Assembly (NCBI GenBank): GCA_004552385.1
Contig: SFOL01000006.1
Location: 1-54,131 of the forward strand
Direction: 5' to 3'
From: Bacteroidales bacterium
Lineage (GTDB): Bacteria; Bacteroidota; Bacteroidia; Bacteroidales; Marinilabiliaceae
Length of the DNA: 54,131 nt
The notes under the pieces are model-generated. The model did not search any database. It was not told where the DNA came from and was given only the letters and a program-made list of their open reading frames with translations. A program made the translations under genes and the position numbers. Below are positions 25,451-32,984 of the stretch, piece by piece. How positions within the stretch are numbered: the stretch's first letter is position 1; every line of letters starts with the position of its first letter.

Positions 25451-26538
25451 GTGCGCAGATTCTGGAGAGGCTCACTGACGAGTCCATCGGACTGCTCAAG
25501 CAGATGATCTCCACCCCCTCGGTGAGCAGGGACGAGGGCGCCGTGGCCGACATCCTCCAAGCCAAACTGACGGGGTGGGGGATGGCCGTGAACCGCAAGG
25601 GTAACAACTTGTGGGTGAAGGAGCGGGCGTGCGCCGCCGGCAAGCCCGTCATCTTGCTCAACTCGCACATTGACACCGTCAAACCCGCAGCGGGCTACAC
25701 CCGCGACCCCTTCACGCCCGTGGTGGAGGACGGACGGCTCTACGGCCTCGGCAGCAATGACGCCGGCGGGCCGCTCGTCAGTCTTCTCGCCCTCTTCAGA
25801 TACCTGACTGGCACCGAGGCGGAGCGGAGCTACTCGCTCATCTTCGCCGCGTCGGCCGAGGAGGAGGTGAGCGGCCGCGGCGGCCTTGAGAGCATACTCC
25901 CCGAGCTCGGCGCGGTGGATCTCGCCATCGTCGGCGAGCCCACGGGCATGCAGCCCGCCGTGGCGGAAAAAGGACTGATGGTGCTCGACTGCACAGCCCT
26001 CGGCAAGAGCGGGCACGCCGCGCGCGGCGAGGGCGTCAACGCCATCTATCAGGCCATGCCGGCCATCGAGTGGTTCCGTACGCACACGTTCGACAGGGTC
26101 AGCCAGTTCCTCGGCCCCGTAAAGACAACCGTGACGCAGATCGAAGCCGGCACCCAGCACAACGTGGTGCCAGACACTTGCCGTTTCGTCGTCGACGTGA
26201 GGGTCAACGAGCTATACTCCAACGCCGAGCTCCTCGCGCAGATCAAGAAAGAGTGCCCTGTGGCTCAAATGCCCATCACGATCCAGGAGCGGAGCACGCG
26301 GCTCTCAAGCTCGTGCATCGCCATGGACCATCCTATCGTTCGCCGCGCCATGAGCCTCGGGCTCAAGCCCTTCGGGTCGCCAACAATGAGCGACCAGGCC
26401 CTCATGCCGTTCACGTCAATTAAGATAGGGCCGGGACTGTCGTCGCGCTCCCACACCGCCGACGAGTTCATTGGCCTCGACGAGATCCGCGATGGAGTCA
26501 AGACCTACGTCGCCCTGCTCGACGGGCTGCGCCTGTAG
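25447..26538 (+). CDS. argE: M20 family deacylase of arginine synthesis (ArgE-like)
   Basis: Zinc-dependent amidohydrolase of 363 residues that removes the acyl group from an arginine intermediate. Metal and catalytic residues are visible: His74 and Asp76 in NSHIDTV, Asp105 in GLGSNDAGG, the AEEE run at 137-140, and a C-terminal histidine in SRSHTADEF. It sits between argB and argH. In Bacteroides-type pathways the transcarbamylase acts on N-succinylornithine, so the product to deacylate would be N-acylcitrulline rather than N-acetylornithine. That assignment is an inference from relatives. argF, argG, argC and argD are not in the window. Confidence 0.85.
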   Translation: MSAQILERLTDESIGLLKQMISTPSVSRDEGAVADILQAKLTGWGMAVNRKGNNLWVKERACAAGKPVILLNSHIDTVKPAAGYTRDPFTPVVEDGRLYGLGSNDAGGPLVSLLALFRYLTGTEAERSYSLIFAASAEEEVSGRGGLESILPELGAVDLAIVGEPTGMQPAVAEKGLMVLDCTALGKSGHAARGEGVNAIYQAMPAIEWFRTHTFDRVSQFLGPVKTTVTQIEAGTQHNVVPDTCRFVVDVRVNELYSNAELLAQIKKECPVAQMPITIQERSTRLSSSCIAMDHPIVRRAMSLGLKPFGSPTMSDQALMPFTSIKIGPGLSSRSHTADEFIGLDEIRDGVKTYVALLDGLRL

Positions 26539-26666
26539 AGCGGAGTCATAACTAAGCCAATTTTTACTATCAGGATACAGGTTCGCATCACGCCCGGCTG
26601 CGAGGTGGAAGCCATATCGGGCCACCTTGCCCTCCCCGGCGCGACGACAACATAAAAATAGACACT

Positions 26667-27998
26667 ATGAAGCTTTGGGATAAAGGATATTCAGAAGACG
26701 AGCGTATAGACAAGTTCACCGTGGGCAAAGACCGTGAGCTCGACCTCCACCTCGCCCCGTTCGACGTCTTGGGCACTATGGCGCACATAACCATGCTCGA
26801 GACCATAGGCCTCATAGGCCATGACGAGCTGCCGGTGCTCCTGGCCGAGCTCAAGAACATCTACAAAGCCACCCAAGACGGCTCTTTCGTCATCGAAGAC
26901 GACATCGAGGACGTCCATTCGCAAGTAGAGCTCATGCTGACGCGCAAACTCGGCGACCTCGGCAAGAAAGTCCACAGTGGCCGCTCGCGCAACGACCAGG
27001 TGCTGCTCGACCTCAAGCTCTACATCCGTTACCAGATCGAGGACCTCACGAAGCACCTCACCAAGCTCTTCGACACCCTGCAGGCCCAGAGCGAGAAATA
27101 CAAGGACGTCCTCATCCCAGGCTACACCCACCTGCAGGTGGCCATGCCATCCTCTTTCGGCCTTTGGTTCGGAGCCTACGCCGAGAGCCTCACCGACGAC
27201 ATGACGATGCTCGCCGCCGCTTGGGACGTGGCCAACCAGAACCCGCTCGGAGCCGCCGCAGGCTACGGCAGCTCTTTCCCGCTCAACCGCACCCTCACCA
27301 CCAAGCTGCTCGGCTTCCGAGACTTGGCCTACAACGTCGTCTACGCGCAAATGGGGCGAGGCAAGACTGAGCGCATCGTCACGTTCGCGCTCGCCTCTAT
27401 CGCCGAGACCATCGGCAGGTTGGCCTTCGACGGGTGCCTCTTCACCAGCCAGAACTTCGGATTCATACACCTGCCTAAGCAGATGACGACCGGCAGCTCC
27501 ATCATGCCACACAAGAAGAACCCCGACGTCTTCGAGCTCGTCCGCGCCCACTGCAACAAGATTCAAGGCGCGCCGAACACCATAAGACTCATCTCGGGCA
27601 ACCTGCCAAGCGGATATTTCCGCGACATGCAGATCATAAAGGAGGTCTTCATTCCACTTTTCGAGGAGATGAAGGATTGCATCGACATCACGGCCTACGC
27701 CATCGAGAACATAGAGGTGGAGCGTGACGTGATGAAAGACCCAAAGTATAAATACGCATTCTCGGTCGAGGAGGTCAACCGCCGAGCGTTGGCCGGCACC
27801 CCCTTCCGCGACGCCTACCGCCAGGTCGGCATGGAGATTGAGGCTGGGCGGTTCGAGTTCGACGGGCAGCTTCATCATACGCACGAGGGCAGCATCGGTA
27901 ACCTCTGCAACGCCCAGATCCGCGACAAGATGAACCGCATCTGCGACCGCTTCACTTTCAGCGAGGTCAATGCGGCTCTTGACTCATTGCTCAAATGA
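26667..27998 (+). CDS. argH: Argininosuccinate lyase
   Basis: Final step of arginine synthesis, splitting argininosuccinate to arginine and fumarate. The 443-residue product carries the fumarase/lyase signature GSSIMPHKKNP, the HSGRSRNDQV segment and PGYTHLQVAMP. It lies 128 bases downstream of the deacylase gene. That gap holds a weak 6-base-pair stem (26603-26608 with 26622-26627) and no clear promoter, so the three arg genes may share the argB promoter. Its end overlaps the next gene by ATGA. Confidence 0.96.
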   Translation: MKLWDKGYSEDERIDKFTVGKDRELDLHLAPFDVLGTMAHITMLETIGLIGHDELPVLLAELKNIYKATQDGSFVIEDDIEDVHSQVELMLTRKLGDLGKKVHSGRSRNDQVLLDLKLYIRYQIEDLTKHLTKLFDTLQAQSEKYKDVLIPGYTHLQVAMPSSFGLWFGAYAESLTDDMTMLAAAWDVANQNPLGAAAGYGSSFPLNRTLTTKLLGFRDLAYNVVYAQMGRGKTERIVTFALASIAETIGRLAFDGCLFTSQNFGFIHLPKQMTTGSSIMPHKKNPDVFELVRAHCNKIQGAPNTIRLISGNLPSGYFRDMQIIKEVFIPLFEEMKDCIDITAYAIENIEVERDVMKDPKYKYAFSVEEVNRRALAGTPFRDAYRQVGMEIEAGRFEFDGQLHHTHEGSIGNLCNAQIRDKMNRICDRFTFSEVNAALDSLLK

Positions 27999-29056
27999 TT
28001 TCGTTAGCCGACCTGGCGAGCGGCCTGCGCCGCGTGGCGGCCGCGTCACTCCCGGCTGCGCTCCTGGCTTGCGCTGACGTCCCGACTTATTCGGGACGCG
28101 TCGTCGTGGATCTCAACCGCACAGCCTGCGGCGCCGCTACGCTTACGCCTGTGCTCGCCGACAGTGCGTGGACTGCCACCTTGACTCCCGACGTCAACGG
28201 TGTCTACTCGTTCGCCTCTGACACTTTGCCAACGGGGCTCTACGTCTTTTCTCTCGACTCCGCGCACCGGCTGCCTATGGTGGTGCGCACGGGCCGGGGG
28301 CAGAAAGTGTGCGGGACGGTGCGCAAGTGGGAGTCACTCACGATGTCAGATTCTGAGACCTCGGCCACCTTCGCCGCCGAGCTTTTGCGCATCCGCCTCG
28401 CTGTGGCGTGCGACTCGGCGCTCACCTCCGCCCCCCTCACCACCGCCGAAGGGCGGCGGCGCGTGGCCGACAGCCTGAGCGTCATAAGAGATTCTGTCCG
28501 TATGATGGCGGACTTGCTTCTCGCCGGCCTTGCCGACTCTTCGCTCGCCGCCCTACCTCTCATGGGGCTGCCGGCGGTCTATGCCGACGATGCCGACAAC
28601 GACATACTCCTGCGCCGCGTGACGGCTCTCTCTCTGAGCATGCCCGAGTGCAAGGCTCTCGCCCTGCGGCGTGACTTCCTTAGCAGGGTGTCGCGGCTTA
28701 ATGCTCTCCGGGCGGAGTTTCAAAGCGGTCGGGCCGCGCCCGATTTCGTGTTCATAACCGAGGCCGGAGACTCCATCTCGTCGTCGGTCCTCCCTGCCAA
28801 GAGCTTTGCGCTGGTCTTTTGGCCGGATTCCGCATCGACGCCAGCAAAGTCTGCCGCGAGGGTGGGGCAGCTCGCAAGTGGCGGGGTCAAGGTCTTTGTC
28901 GAGGCTGCCGATGCCAAAGTCCCACTTCCGGCCAAGAACGCCGTCAGGGGTCGTTTCGCAAGGCTCGACGCGAGGCCCGATCTGCTTTTGTTCCGCCCCG
29001 TCACGTTGCTCTGTGGCAAAGACGGGACGGTGGAGCGGCTCACCTTTGACAATTAA
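27995..29056 (+). CDS. Lipoprotein of unknown function, degenerate thioredoxin-like
   Basis: Envelope lipoprotein of 353 residues with lipobox LLAC at 23-26. The order of parts resembles the DUF4369/TlpA-like proteins of Bacteroidetes: a short beta-rich N-terminal domain (about 30-110), a helical middle rich in Leu, Ala and Asp, then a C-terminal segment beginning APDFVFITEAGDSISSSVL and SFALVFWPDSAST, which aligns by eye with a thioredoxin-fold start. No CxxC is present, so redox activity is unlikely. It is translationally coupled to argH through an ATGA overlap, a curious partner. Function is unknown. Confidence 0.7.
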   Translation: MISLADLASGLRRVAAASLPAALLACADVPTYSGRVVVDLNRTACGAATLTPVLADSAWTATLTPDVNGVYSFASDTLPTGLYVFSLDSAHRLPMVVRTGRGQKVCGTVRKWESLTMSDSETSATFAAELLRIRLAVACDSALTSAPLTTAEGRRRVADSLSVIRDSVRMMADLLLAGLADSSLAALPLMGLPAVYADDADNDILLRRVTALSLSMPECKALALRRDFLSRVSRLNALRAEFQSGRAAPDFVFITEAGDSISSSVLPAKSFALVFWPDSASTPAKSAARVGQLASGGVKVFVEAADAKVPLPAKNAVRGRFARLDARPDLLLFRPVTLLCGKDGTVERLTFDN

Positions 29057-29076
29057 GGGCGGCTTGACTATCTTTG
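29045..29076 (+). promoter_or_regulatory. Promoter of the DUF4369/thioredoxin-like lipoprotein gene
   Basis: TTTG (29045-29048), 20 bases, then TATCTTTG (29069-29076) is a full consensus match. Its -33 box lies inside the last codons of the preceding gene. Confidence 0.75.
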
Positions 29077-29112
29077 CACGCTCAAATATGACATGATAAT
29101 CATACATCTCTG

Positions 29113-30228
29113 ATGAAAAGACAACTTATTATAATGGCCGCGGCCGCCATGGCGCTCCAGGCCTGCAATCAGGACAAAGGCAAGTCAGTGGTCGAGGGTA
29201 CAATAGCGGGCGCTGAGAACCAGAAGGTCTATCTTGACAGGCTGGGCGCGGCCCCCTACGCGGCCATGATCGATTCGGCCGAAGTTAAGACCGACGGGTC
29301 GTTCCGCCTTGTGGGTGATGTCCAGACCGAGCCTACATTCTACAGCGTGCGCCTTGCCGACGGACGCTCTTTCGCCGTCGTGCTCGACTCCGCCCAGACG
29401 CTCAGACTCAAGGCCGACGCTTCGGCACCGCTCCTGCCTGGCAATGTCACTTTCGAGAACTCGCAAGACAATGACAACCTCCAGACCGTGATGGTTGGGG
29501 CGTCGGGCCTCCTCGCCAAGCTCAAGGCGGGCAAGGCAGTGTATTCCGACGTCAAGGCGTATAAAGAGGAACTGTCTAAAATCATCTTCTCTAATCCGCG
29601 CTCAATGGTCGGATATTACATAGTCTTCCAGCAGATTGACGGTCACTCGCTCTATGACGTCATGGACAAGGAAGACATCAAGGTCTTCTCGGCCGTGGCC
29701 ACCTCGCTCCAGATGCAATACCCCAACAGCGACCAGGTTAAGAGCCTGTGCGACTACACGCTCCAGGGACGCGCCTTGCAGAGGCAGGCCGCGCGACGCG
29801 ACTCGCTCATGCAGACAGCCACCAGGCTCAACTCGCCCGACCTCGATATGCCCGACAAAAACGGCAACAACGTCAGGCTATCATCTCTCAGGGGCAAGAC
29901 CGTGCTTCTCTATTTCTGGGCCGCAGCCGACGAGGCCTCGCGCAACGCCTTCGCGCAGCTCAAGTCGACCTACGCCAAGTACCGCAACCGCGGTTTGGAG
30001 ATCTACGCCGTCTCTTTTGACGGGGCCAAACTCATCTGGGAGGCTGCCATCGACGGCACCGACTGGGTCAACGTGTGCGACCTGAACGGTCCGCAGGGCT
30101 TCGCCGCCGCGGCGTATAACGTCTCGCGAATCCCGTCCGACTACATTCTCGCGCCCGACGGGCAGATTATTGGCAAGGACCTCTTCGGCACCCGACTTGA
30201 CAACAAGCTGTCTGAGATTCTACGATAA
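29113..30228 (+). CDS. DUF4369 / thioredoxin-like (AhpC-TSA type) lipoprotein lacking CxxC
   Basis: Lipoprotein of 371 residues with lipobox LQAC at 15-18. Residues about 25-110 match the DUF4369 beta domain (VVEGTIAGAENQKVYLDRL). A helical linker follows, then a thioredoxin-fold domain from about 240 (LNSPDLDMPDKNGNNVRLSSLRGKTVLLYFWA in pieces). At the place where redox members have WCGPC, this protein reads FWAAADEAS (268-276), without any cysteine. It is therefore a thioredoxin-fold protein without disulfide chemistry, perhaps a binding or scaffold protein of the envelope. It has its own strong promoter. Confidence 0.85.
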   Translation: MKRQLIIMAAAAMALQACNQDKGKSVVEGTIAGAENQKVYLDRLGAAPYAAMIDSAEVKTDGSFRLVGDVQTEPTFYSVRLADGRSFAVVLDSAQTLRLKADASAPLLPGNVTFENSQDNDNLQTVMVGASGLLAKLKAGKAVYSDVKAYKEELSKIIFSNPRSMVGYYIVFQQIDGHSLYDVMDKEDIKVFSAVATSLQMQYPNSDQVKSLCDYTLQGRALQRQAARRDSLMQTATRLNSPDLDMPDKNGNNVRLSSLRGKTVLLYFWAAADEASRNAFAQLKSTYAKYRNRGLEIYAVSFDGAKLIWEAAIDGTDWVNVCDLNGPQGFAAAAYNVSRIPSDYILAPDGQIIGKDLFGTRLDNKLSEILR

Positions 30229-30243
30229 GCAACCATAAGAGAG

Positions 30244-30277
30244 CGCCGCGGCCAGGTGGTCGCCATGCGCCGCGGCG
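30244..30277. other. GC-rich hairpin between the lipoprotein gene and lpxH
   Basis: CGCCGCGG (30244-30251) pairs with CCGCGGCG (30270-30277), with an 18-base loop. There is no T-run, so it is probably not an intrinsic terminator. It sits 21 bases before the lpxH start. Confidence 0.35.
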
Positions 30278-30297
30278 ACAGTCAATCAGCGCGTCAC

Positions 30298-31062
30298 ATG
30301 ATCTATTTCGCCTCCGACTTCCATCTGGGAGCCCCGTACATCGCCGACCGCAAGGCCCACGAGGCGCGTATTGTGCGTTGGCTGGACTCTATTGAGGCCG
30401 ACTGCGAGGCGCTTTACATACTTGGCGACATCTTTGACTACTGGTTCGAGTACCGGACCGTCATCCCGCGCGGCTTTGTCCGCTTCCAGGCCAAGATAGC
30501 CCAAATGGTCGACCGGGGCGCGGATGTCCACTTCTTCACTGGCAACCACGACGTGTGGATGTTCGACTACCTCCCGGCCGAGCTCGGGGTGAAAGTCCAT
30601 TCCGGCCCCATTACAGTCTCCCACTCGGGCAAGACGTTTTTCATAGGGCATGGCGACGACATAGGCTACGACCGATGGTACCACATCCTCATGTGGGCGT
30701 TCCACAACAAGTTCCTGCAGGCCTGCTACAGGTGGGTGCACCCCGACCTGGCAGGGTGGGTCGCCACGACGTGGAGCCATAAGAGCCGCATGGGGCACTA
30801 TGCCGATGAGCGCAAGAAAGGCCGGAAGCCCGTCGAGCCCGACAAAGAGTTCCAGGTGCTTTACGCGCGCCGGCTTGTGGCCCAAGGCTCCGTGGCCGAC
30901 TATTTCGTCTTTGGCCACAGGCACGAGGTCATCGACGCCGAGGCCGGCCCGGGCGGGCGACGGGTGCTTGTGATAGGGGACTGGATAAGAAACTTCACTT
31001 ACGCCGCATTCGACGGCAATGACATAAAAATCCTCACAGACGATGACGCCAGAGTACGCTAA
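30298..31062 (+). CDS. lpxH: UDP-2,3-diacylglucosamine diphosphatase LpxH
   Basis: Lipid A pathway enzyme that removes UMP from UDP-2,3-diacylglucosamine at the inner membrane. The 254-residue product has the calcineurin-type metal motifs in order: SDFHLG (Asp7, His9), GDIFD (Asp44), GNHD (82-85), GHGDDIGYDRWY and GHRHE near the end. The start at 30298 (MIYFASDFHLG) is preferred because the upstream in-frame Met at 30256 lies inside a GC-rich hairpin. The next gene begins inside its last 20 bases, implying coupled translation. Confidence 0.9.
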   Translation: MIYFASDFHLGAPYIADRKAHEARIVRWLDSIEADCEALYILGDIFDYWFEYRTVIPRGFVRFQAKIAQMVDRGADVHFFTGNHDVWMFDYLPAELGVKVHSGPITVSHSGKTFFIGHGDDIGYDRWYHILMWAFHNKFLQACYRWVHPDLAGWVATTWSHKSRMGHYADERKKGRKPVEPDKEFQVLYARRLVAQGSVADYFVFGHRHEVIDAEAGPGGRRVLVIGDWIRNFTYAAFDGNDIKILTDDDARVR

Positions 31063-31372
31063 AGATATTTCCACGGCGGCCTACATACTGCCGGTCGGAT
31101 GGGTGGTGGCCTACGCCGTCCGTATGGTGGGGGCCGACGCATCGGAATTCACGGCATTCCACCTCAGGCAGGCTTTCGGGCTCTCTGTCTTCGAGATCTT
31201 GTGCTACGTGCTGCTGTGGCGCGGCGTTGATAATGCTGTGCTCAACAGCGCGCTCACCGTTCTTGTCTTTATCCTCTCCTTCGTCGGAGTGCGCGGCGTC
31301 AGGAAAGGACTGATGCGCTATCAGCCGCTTCTCGGCCGGCAGTTTGACTCATGGTTCTCCTTTATTAAGTAG
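31043..31372 (+). CDS. Small membrane protein, DUF4870-like
   Basis: Protein of 109 residues with three hydrophobic segments: about 14-28 (YILPVGWVVAYAVRM), 48-60 (LSVFEILCYVLLW) and 69-85 (LTVLVFILSFVGVRGV). The FHLRQAFGLSVFEI motif is of the type seen in DUF4870/Tic20-like small membrane proteins. The start overlaps the end of lpxH by 20 bases in another frame, so the two are likely coupled. Function is unknown. The family call is made by eye. Confidence 0.7.
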   Translation: MTPEYAKDISTAAYILPVGWVVAYAVRMVGADASEFTAFHLRQAFGLSVFEILCYVLLWRGVDNAVLNSALTVLVFILSFVGVRGVRKGLMRYQPLLGRQFDSWFSFIK

Positions 31373-31383
31373 GGGAGCGGGGC

Positions 31384-31953
31384 TCATCCCATCCCGCGGC
31401 GGCTCAGCTCGTCCTTCATCTTTTGGGCGCTCTCGTAGTCCTCATTCTCCACCGCCTCGCTCAGCATCTTTTTAAGCGTGGCCGTCGGCATGCTCTCTAT
31501 CGGCAGGCCGCGTCCACCCGCCGCCTCCTCTTCTTCGCCGCCTCCGCCGTTCACAATGCGGAGCACGCCCTCCCTCGCAAATATCGGGGCCTGGCAGCGC
31601 AGGGCCAACGCCACGGCGTCTGACGTGCGCGAGTCGAATAATATGGGCATGCCGTCGCGTTCGCACACGATGGTCGACTTGAAGAACCCGTTCTCGAGAT
31701 CGTCCACGATCACGCGGCTCACCCTCGCTCCAAGCGTGTAGAGCATCTTCGCCATGAGGTCATGCGCCAAGGGGCGCGGCAGGCTCACGCCCTCCATGAA
31801 CACGGCTATGGCCTGAGCCTCGGTGAGCCCCACAGCCATCACGAGCCGGCGCGGACCAGTGATCTCGCGCAGCACAAGGTTATATGACGTGGGCGTGCTG
31901 CCGTCCATTATAGCCGCGACGCGCAGAGCCACCAGAGAGTCGTCCCTTTCCAT
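31384..31953 (-). CDS. Bifunctional nuclease-domain protein (DUF151) with UVR motif
   Basis: Protein of 189 residues with the DUF151/BFN domain (LREITGPRRLVMAVGLTEAQAIA, later IVCERDGMPILFDSRTSDAVALALR, both read in parts). A glycine/glutamate linker follows, then a C-terminal UVR-type helical motif (LKKMLSEAVENEDYESAQKMKDEL). Plant and bacterial relatives were described as having nuclease activity, but the role in Bacteroidetes is unclear. The start at 31953 is chosen because a promoter lies between it and the upstream in-frame ATG at 32016. It converges on the small membrane protein gene. Confidence 0.85.
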   Translation of the reverse strand: MERDDSLVALRVAAIMDGSTPTSYNLVLREITGPRRLVMAVGLTEAQAIAVFMEGVSLPRPLAHDLMAKMLYTLGARVSRVIVDDLENGFFKSTIVCERDGMPILFDSRTSDAVALALRCQAPIFAREGVLRIVNGGGGEEEEAAGGRGLPIESMPTATLKKMLSEAVENEDYESAQKMKDELSRRGMG

Positions 31954-31973
31954 CAGCCTGTGTTTTTGTGATT

Positions 31974-32003
31974 TGAAGATAGCTCTTTTTGGCCGAAAGT
32001 CAA
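31974..32003 (-). promoter_or_regulatory. Promoter of the bifunctional nuclease gene
   Basis: Minus strand TTG (32003-32001), 19 bases, TATCTTCA (31981-31974). It lies within the longer open frame, which favours the internal start at 31953. Confidence 0.5.
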
Positions 32004-32010
32004 CCGAGTA

Positions 32011-32042
32011 TTTCACTTTTTCAATTTAATGCGCTAAATTCG
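32011..32042 (+). promoter_or_regulatory. Possible promoter of rplU-rpmA
   Basis: TTTC, 20 bases, then TAAATTCG (32035-32042) matches the consensus with one change in each box. It would give a leader of about 100 bases. That leader contains a 6-base-pair hairpin at 32060-32078 (CGGCTC with GAGCCG), a possible site for ribosomal protein control. Confidence 0.35.
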
Positions 32043-32148
32043 CGCCTGTTAAGTCTGTACGGCTCCGTCTAAGAGCCGCCGATATGTGCACTCCGCGCAG
32101 TCTGGCGACCGCCTGCAGGCATCATGTTTTTACATCTTACAACGTAAA

Positions 32149-32466
32149 ATGTACGCAATCGTTGAAATTGCTGGTCAGCAATTCAAAGTCCAGAAGGACG
32201 CCACGCTCTTCGTCCACCATCTTCCCGAGAAGAATGAGGGCGACAGCGTTGAGTTCGACAAGGTTCTCCTCATCGACAATGAGGGTCAGGTGACAATCGG
32301 CGCTCCCGTCATCTCCGGCGCTAAGGTGGCTGCCAAGGTTCTCCAGCCCCTCGTAAAGGGTGACAAGGTCATCGTCTTCAAGAAGCGTCGCCGCAAGGGC
32401 TACCAGAAGAAGAACGGCCATCGTCAGCAGTTCACCCAGATCCAGATCGAGAACATCATCGGTTAA
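32149..32466 (+). CDS. rplU: 50S ribosomal protein L21
   Basis: Ribosomal protein L21, 105 residues. The N-terminus MYAIVEIAGQQFKVQ is the family signature, with KVLLIDNEGQVTIGAPVI and the basic FKKRRRKGYQKKNGHRQ near the end. The start at 32149 is fixed by homology, and the in-frame codons upstream are not L21-like. The spacing to rpmA is 27 bases, the usual rplU-rpmA pair. Confidence 0.97.
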   Translation: MYAIVEIAGQQFKVQKDATLFVHHLPEKNEGDSVEFDKVLLIDNEGQVTIGAPVISGAKVAAKVLQPLVKGDKVIVFKKRRRKGYQKKNGHRQQFTQIQIENIIG

Positions 32467-32493
32467 TCCCTAACCCCTTAAAGTAATAACAGC

Positions 32494-32766
32494 ATGGCAC
32501 ACAAAAAAGGTCAAGGTAGTTCTAAGAACGGCCGCGACAGCGAAAGCAAACGACTTGGCCTGAAGCTTTTCGGCGGTCAGGCTTGCAAGGCTGGCAACAT
32601 CATCCTTCGCCAGCGTGGCACAAGGCATCATCCCGGCGCTAACGTCGGTATGGGCAAGGATCACACCATCTTCGCTCTCGTCGATGGCACTGTACAGTTC
32701 GTAAAGAAGGCCGAAGGCCGTTCTTTCGTCTCCGTCATCCCCGCCCAGGCGGAGGCTGCTGAGTAA
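32494..32766 (+). CDS. rpmA: 50S ribosomal protein L27
   Basis: Ribosomal protein L27, 90 residues, located near the peptidyl-transferase centre. The start MAHKKGQGSSKNGRDSESKR is the mature-type N-terminus, without the cleaved extension seen in Firmicutes. GGQACKAGNIILRQRGT and GANVGMGKDHTIFA follow. It ends the two-gene operon, with a terminator immediately downstream. Confidence 0.97.
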   Translation: MAHKKGQGSSKNGRDSESKRLGLKLFGGQACKAGNIILRQRGTRHHPGANVGMGKDHTIFALVDGTVQFVKKAEGRSFVSVIPAQAEAAE

Positions 32767-32801
32767 GCTAGCTCGGAGACGTCGAACATCTTCAACCATC
32801 C

Positions 32802-32862
32802 AACTCCCGCACGCTGCAATCTCAGCTTCTTGAGACTCGCAGGGGCGGGAGTTTTCTTTTTT
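32802..32862 (+). terminator. Terminator after rpmA
   Basis: AACTCCCGC (32802-32810) pairs with GCGGGAGTT (32845-32853), with a small inner stem in the loop. A T-rich tail follows. Confidence 0.75.
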
Positions 32863-32984
32863 ACGCCAGTGCCAGACCTCTCACAAGTCGCGACGCTCGG
32901 CTTTCAGACCGTAATATGTTTCGTGTGGCAACGTGGACTCCGACAAGCATGAGGCCTCCGTCCGCACGCCAATAATCAAAGACA

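Noticed and set aside
26691..27884. A 397-codon open frame antisense to argH
   Set aside because: argH is unmistakable on the other strand and the antisense product matches no family pattern.
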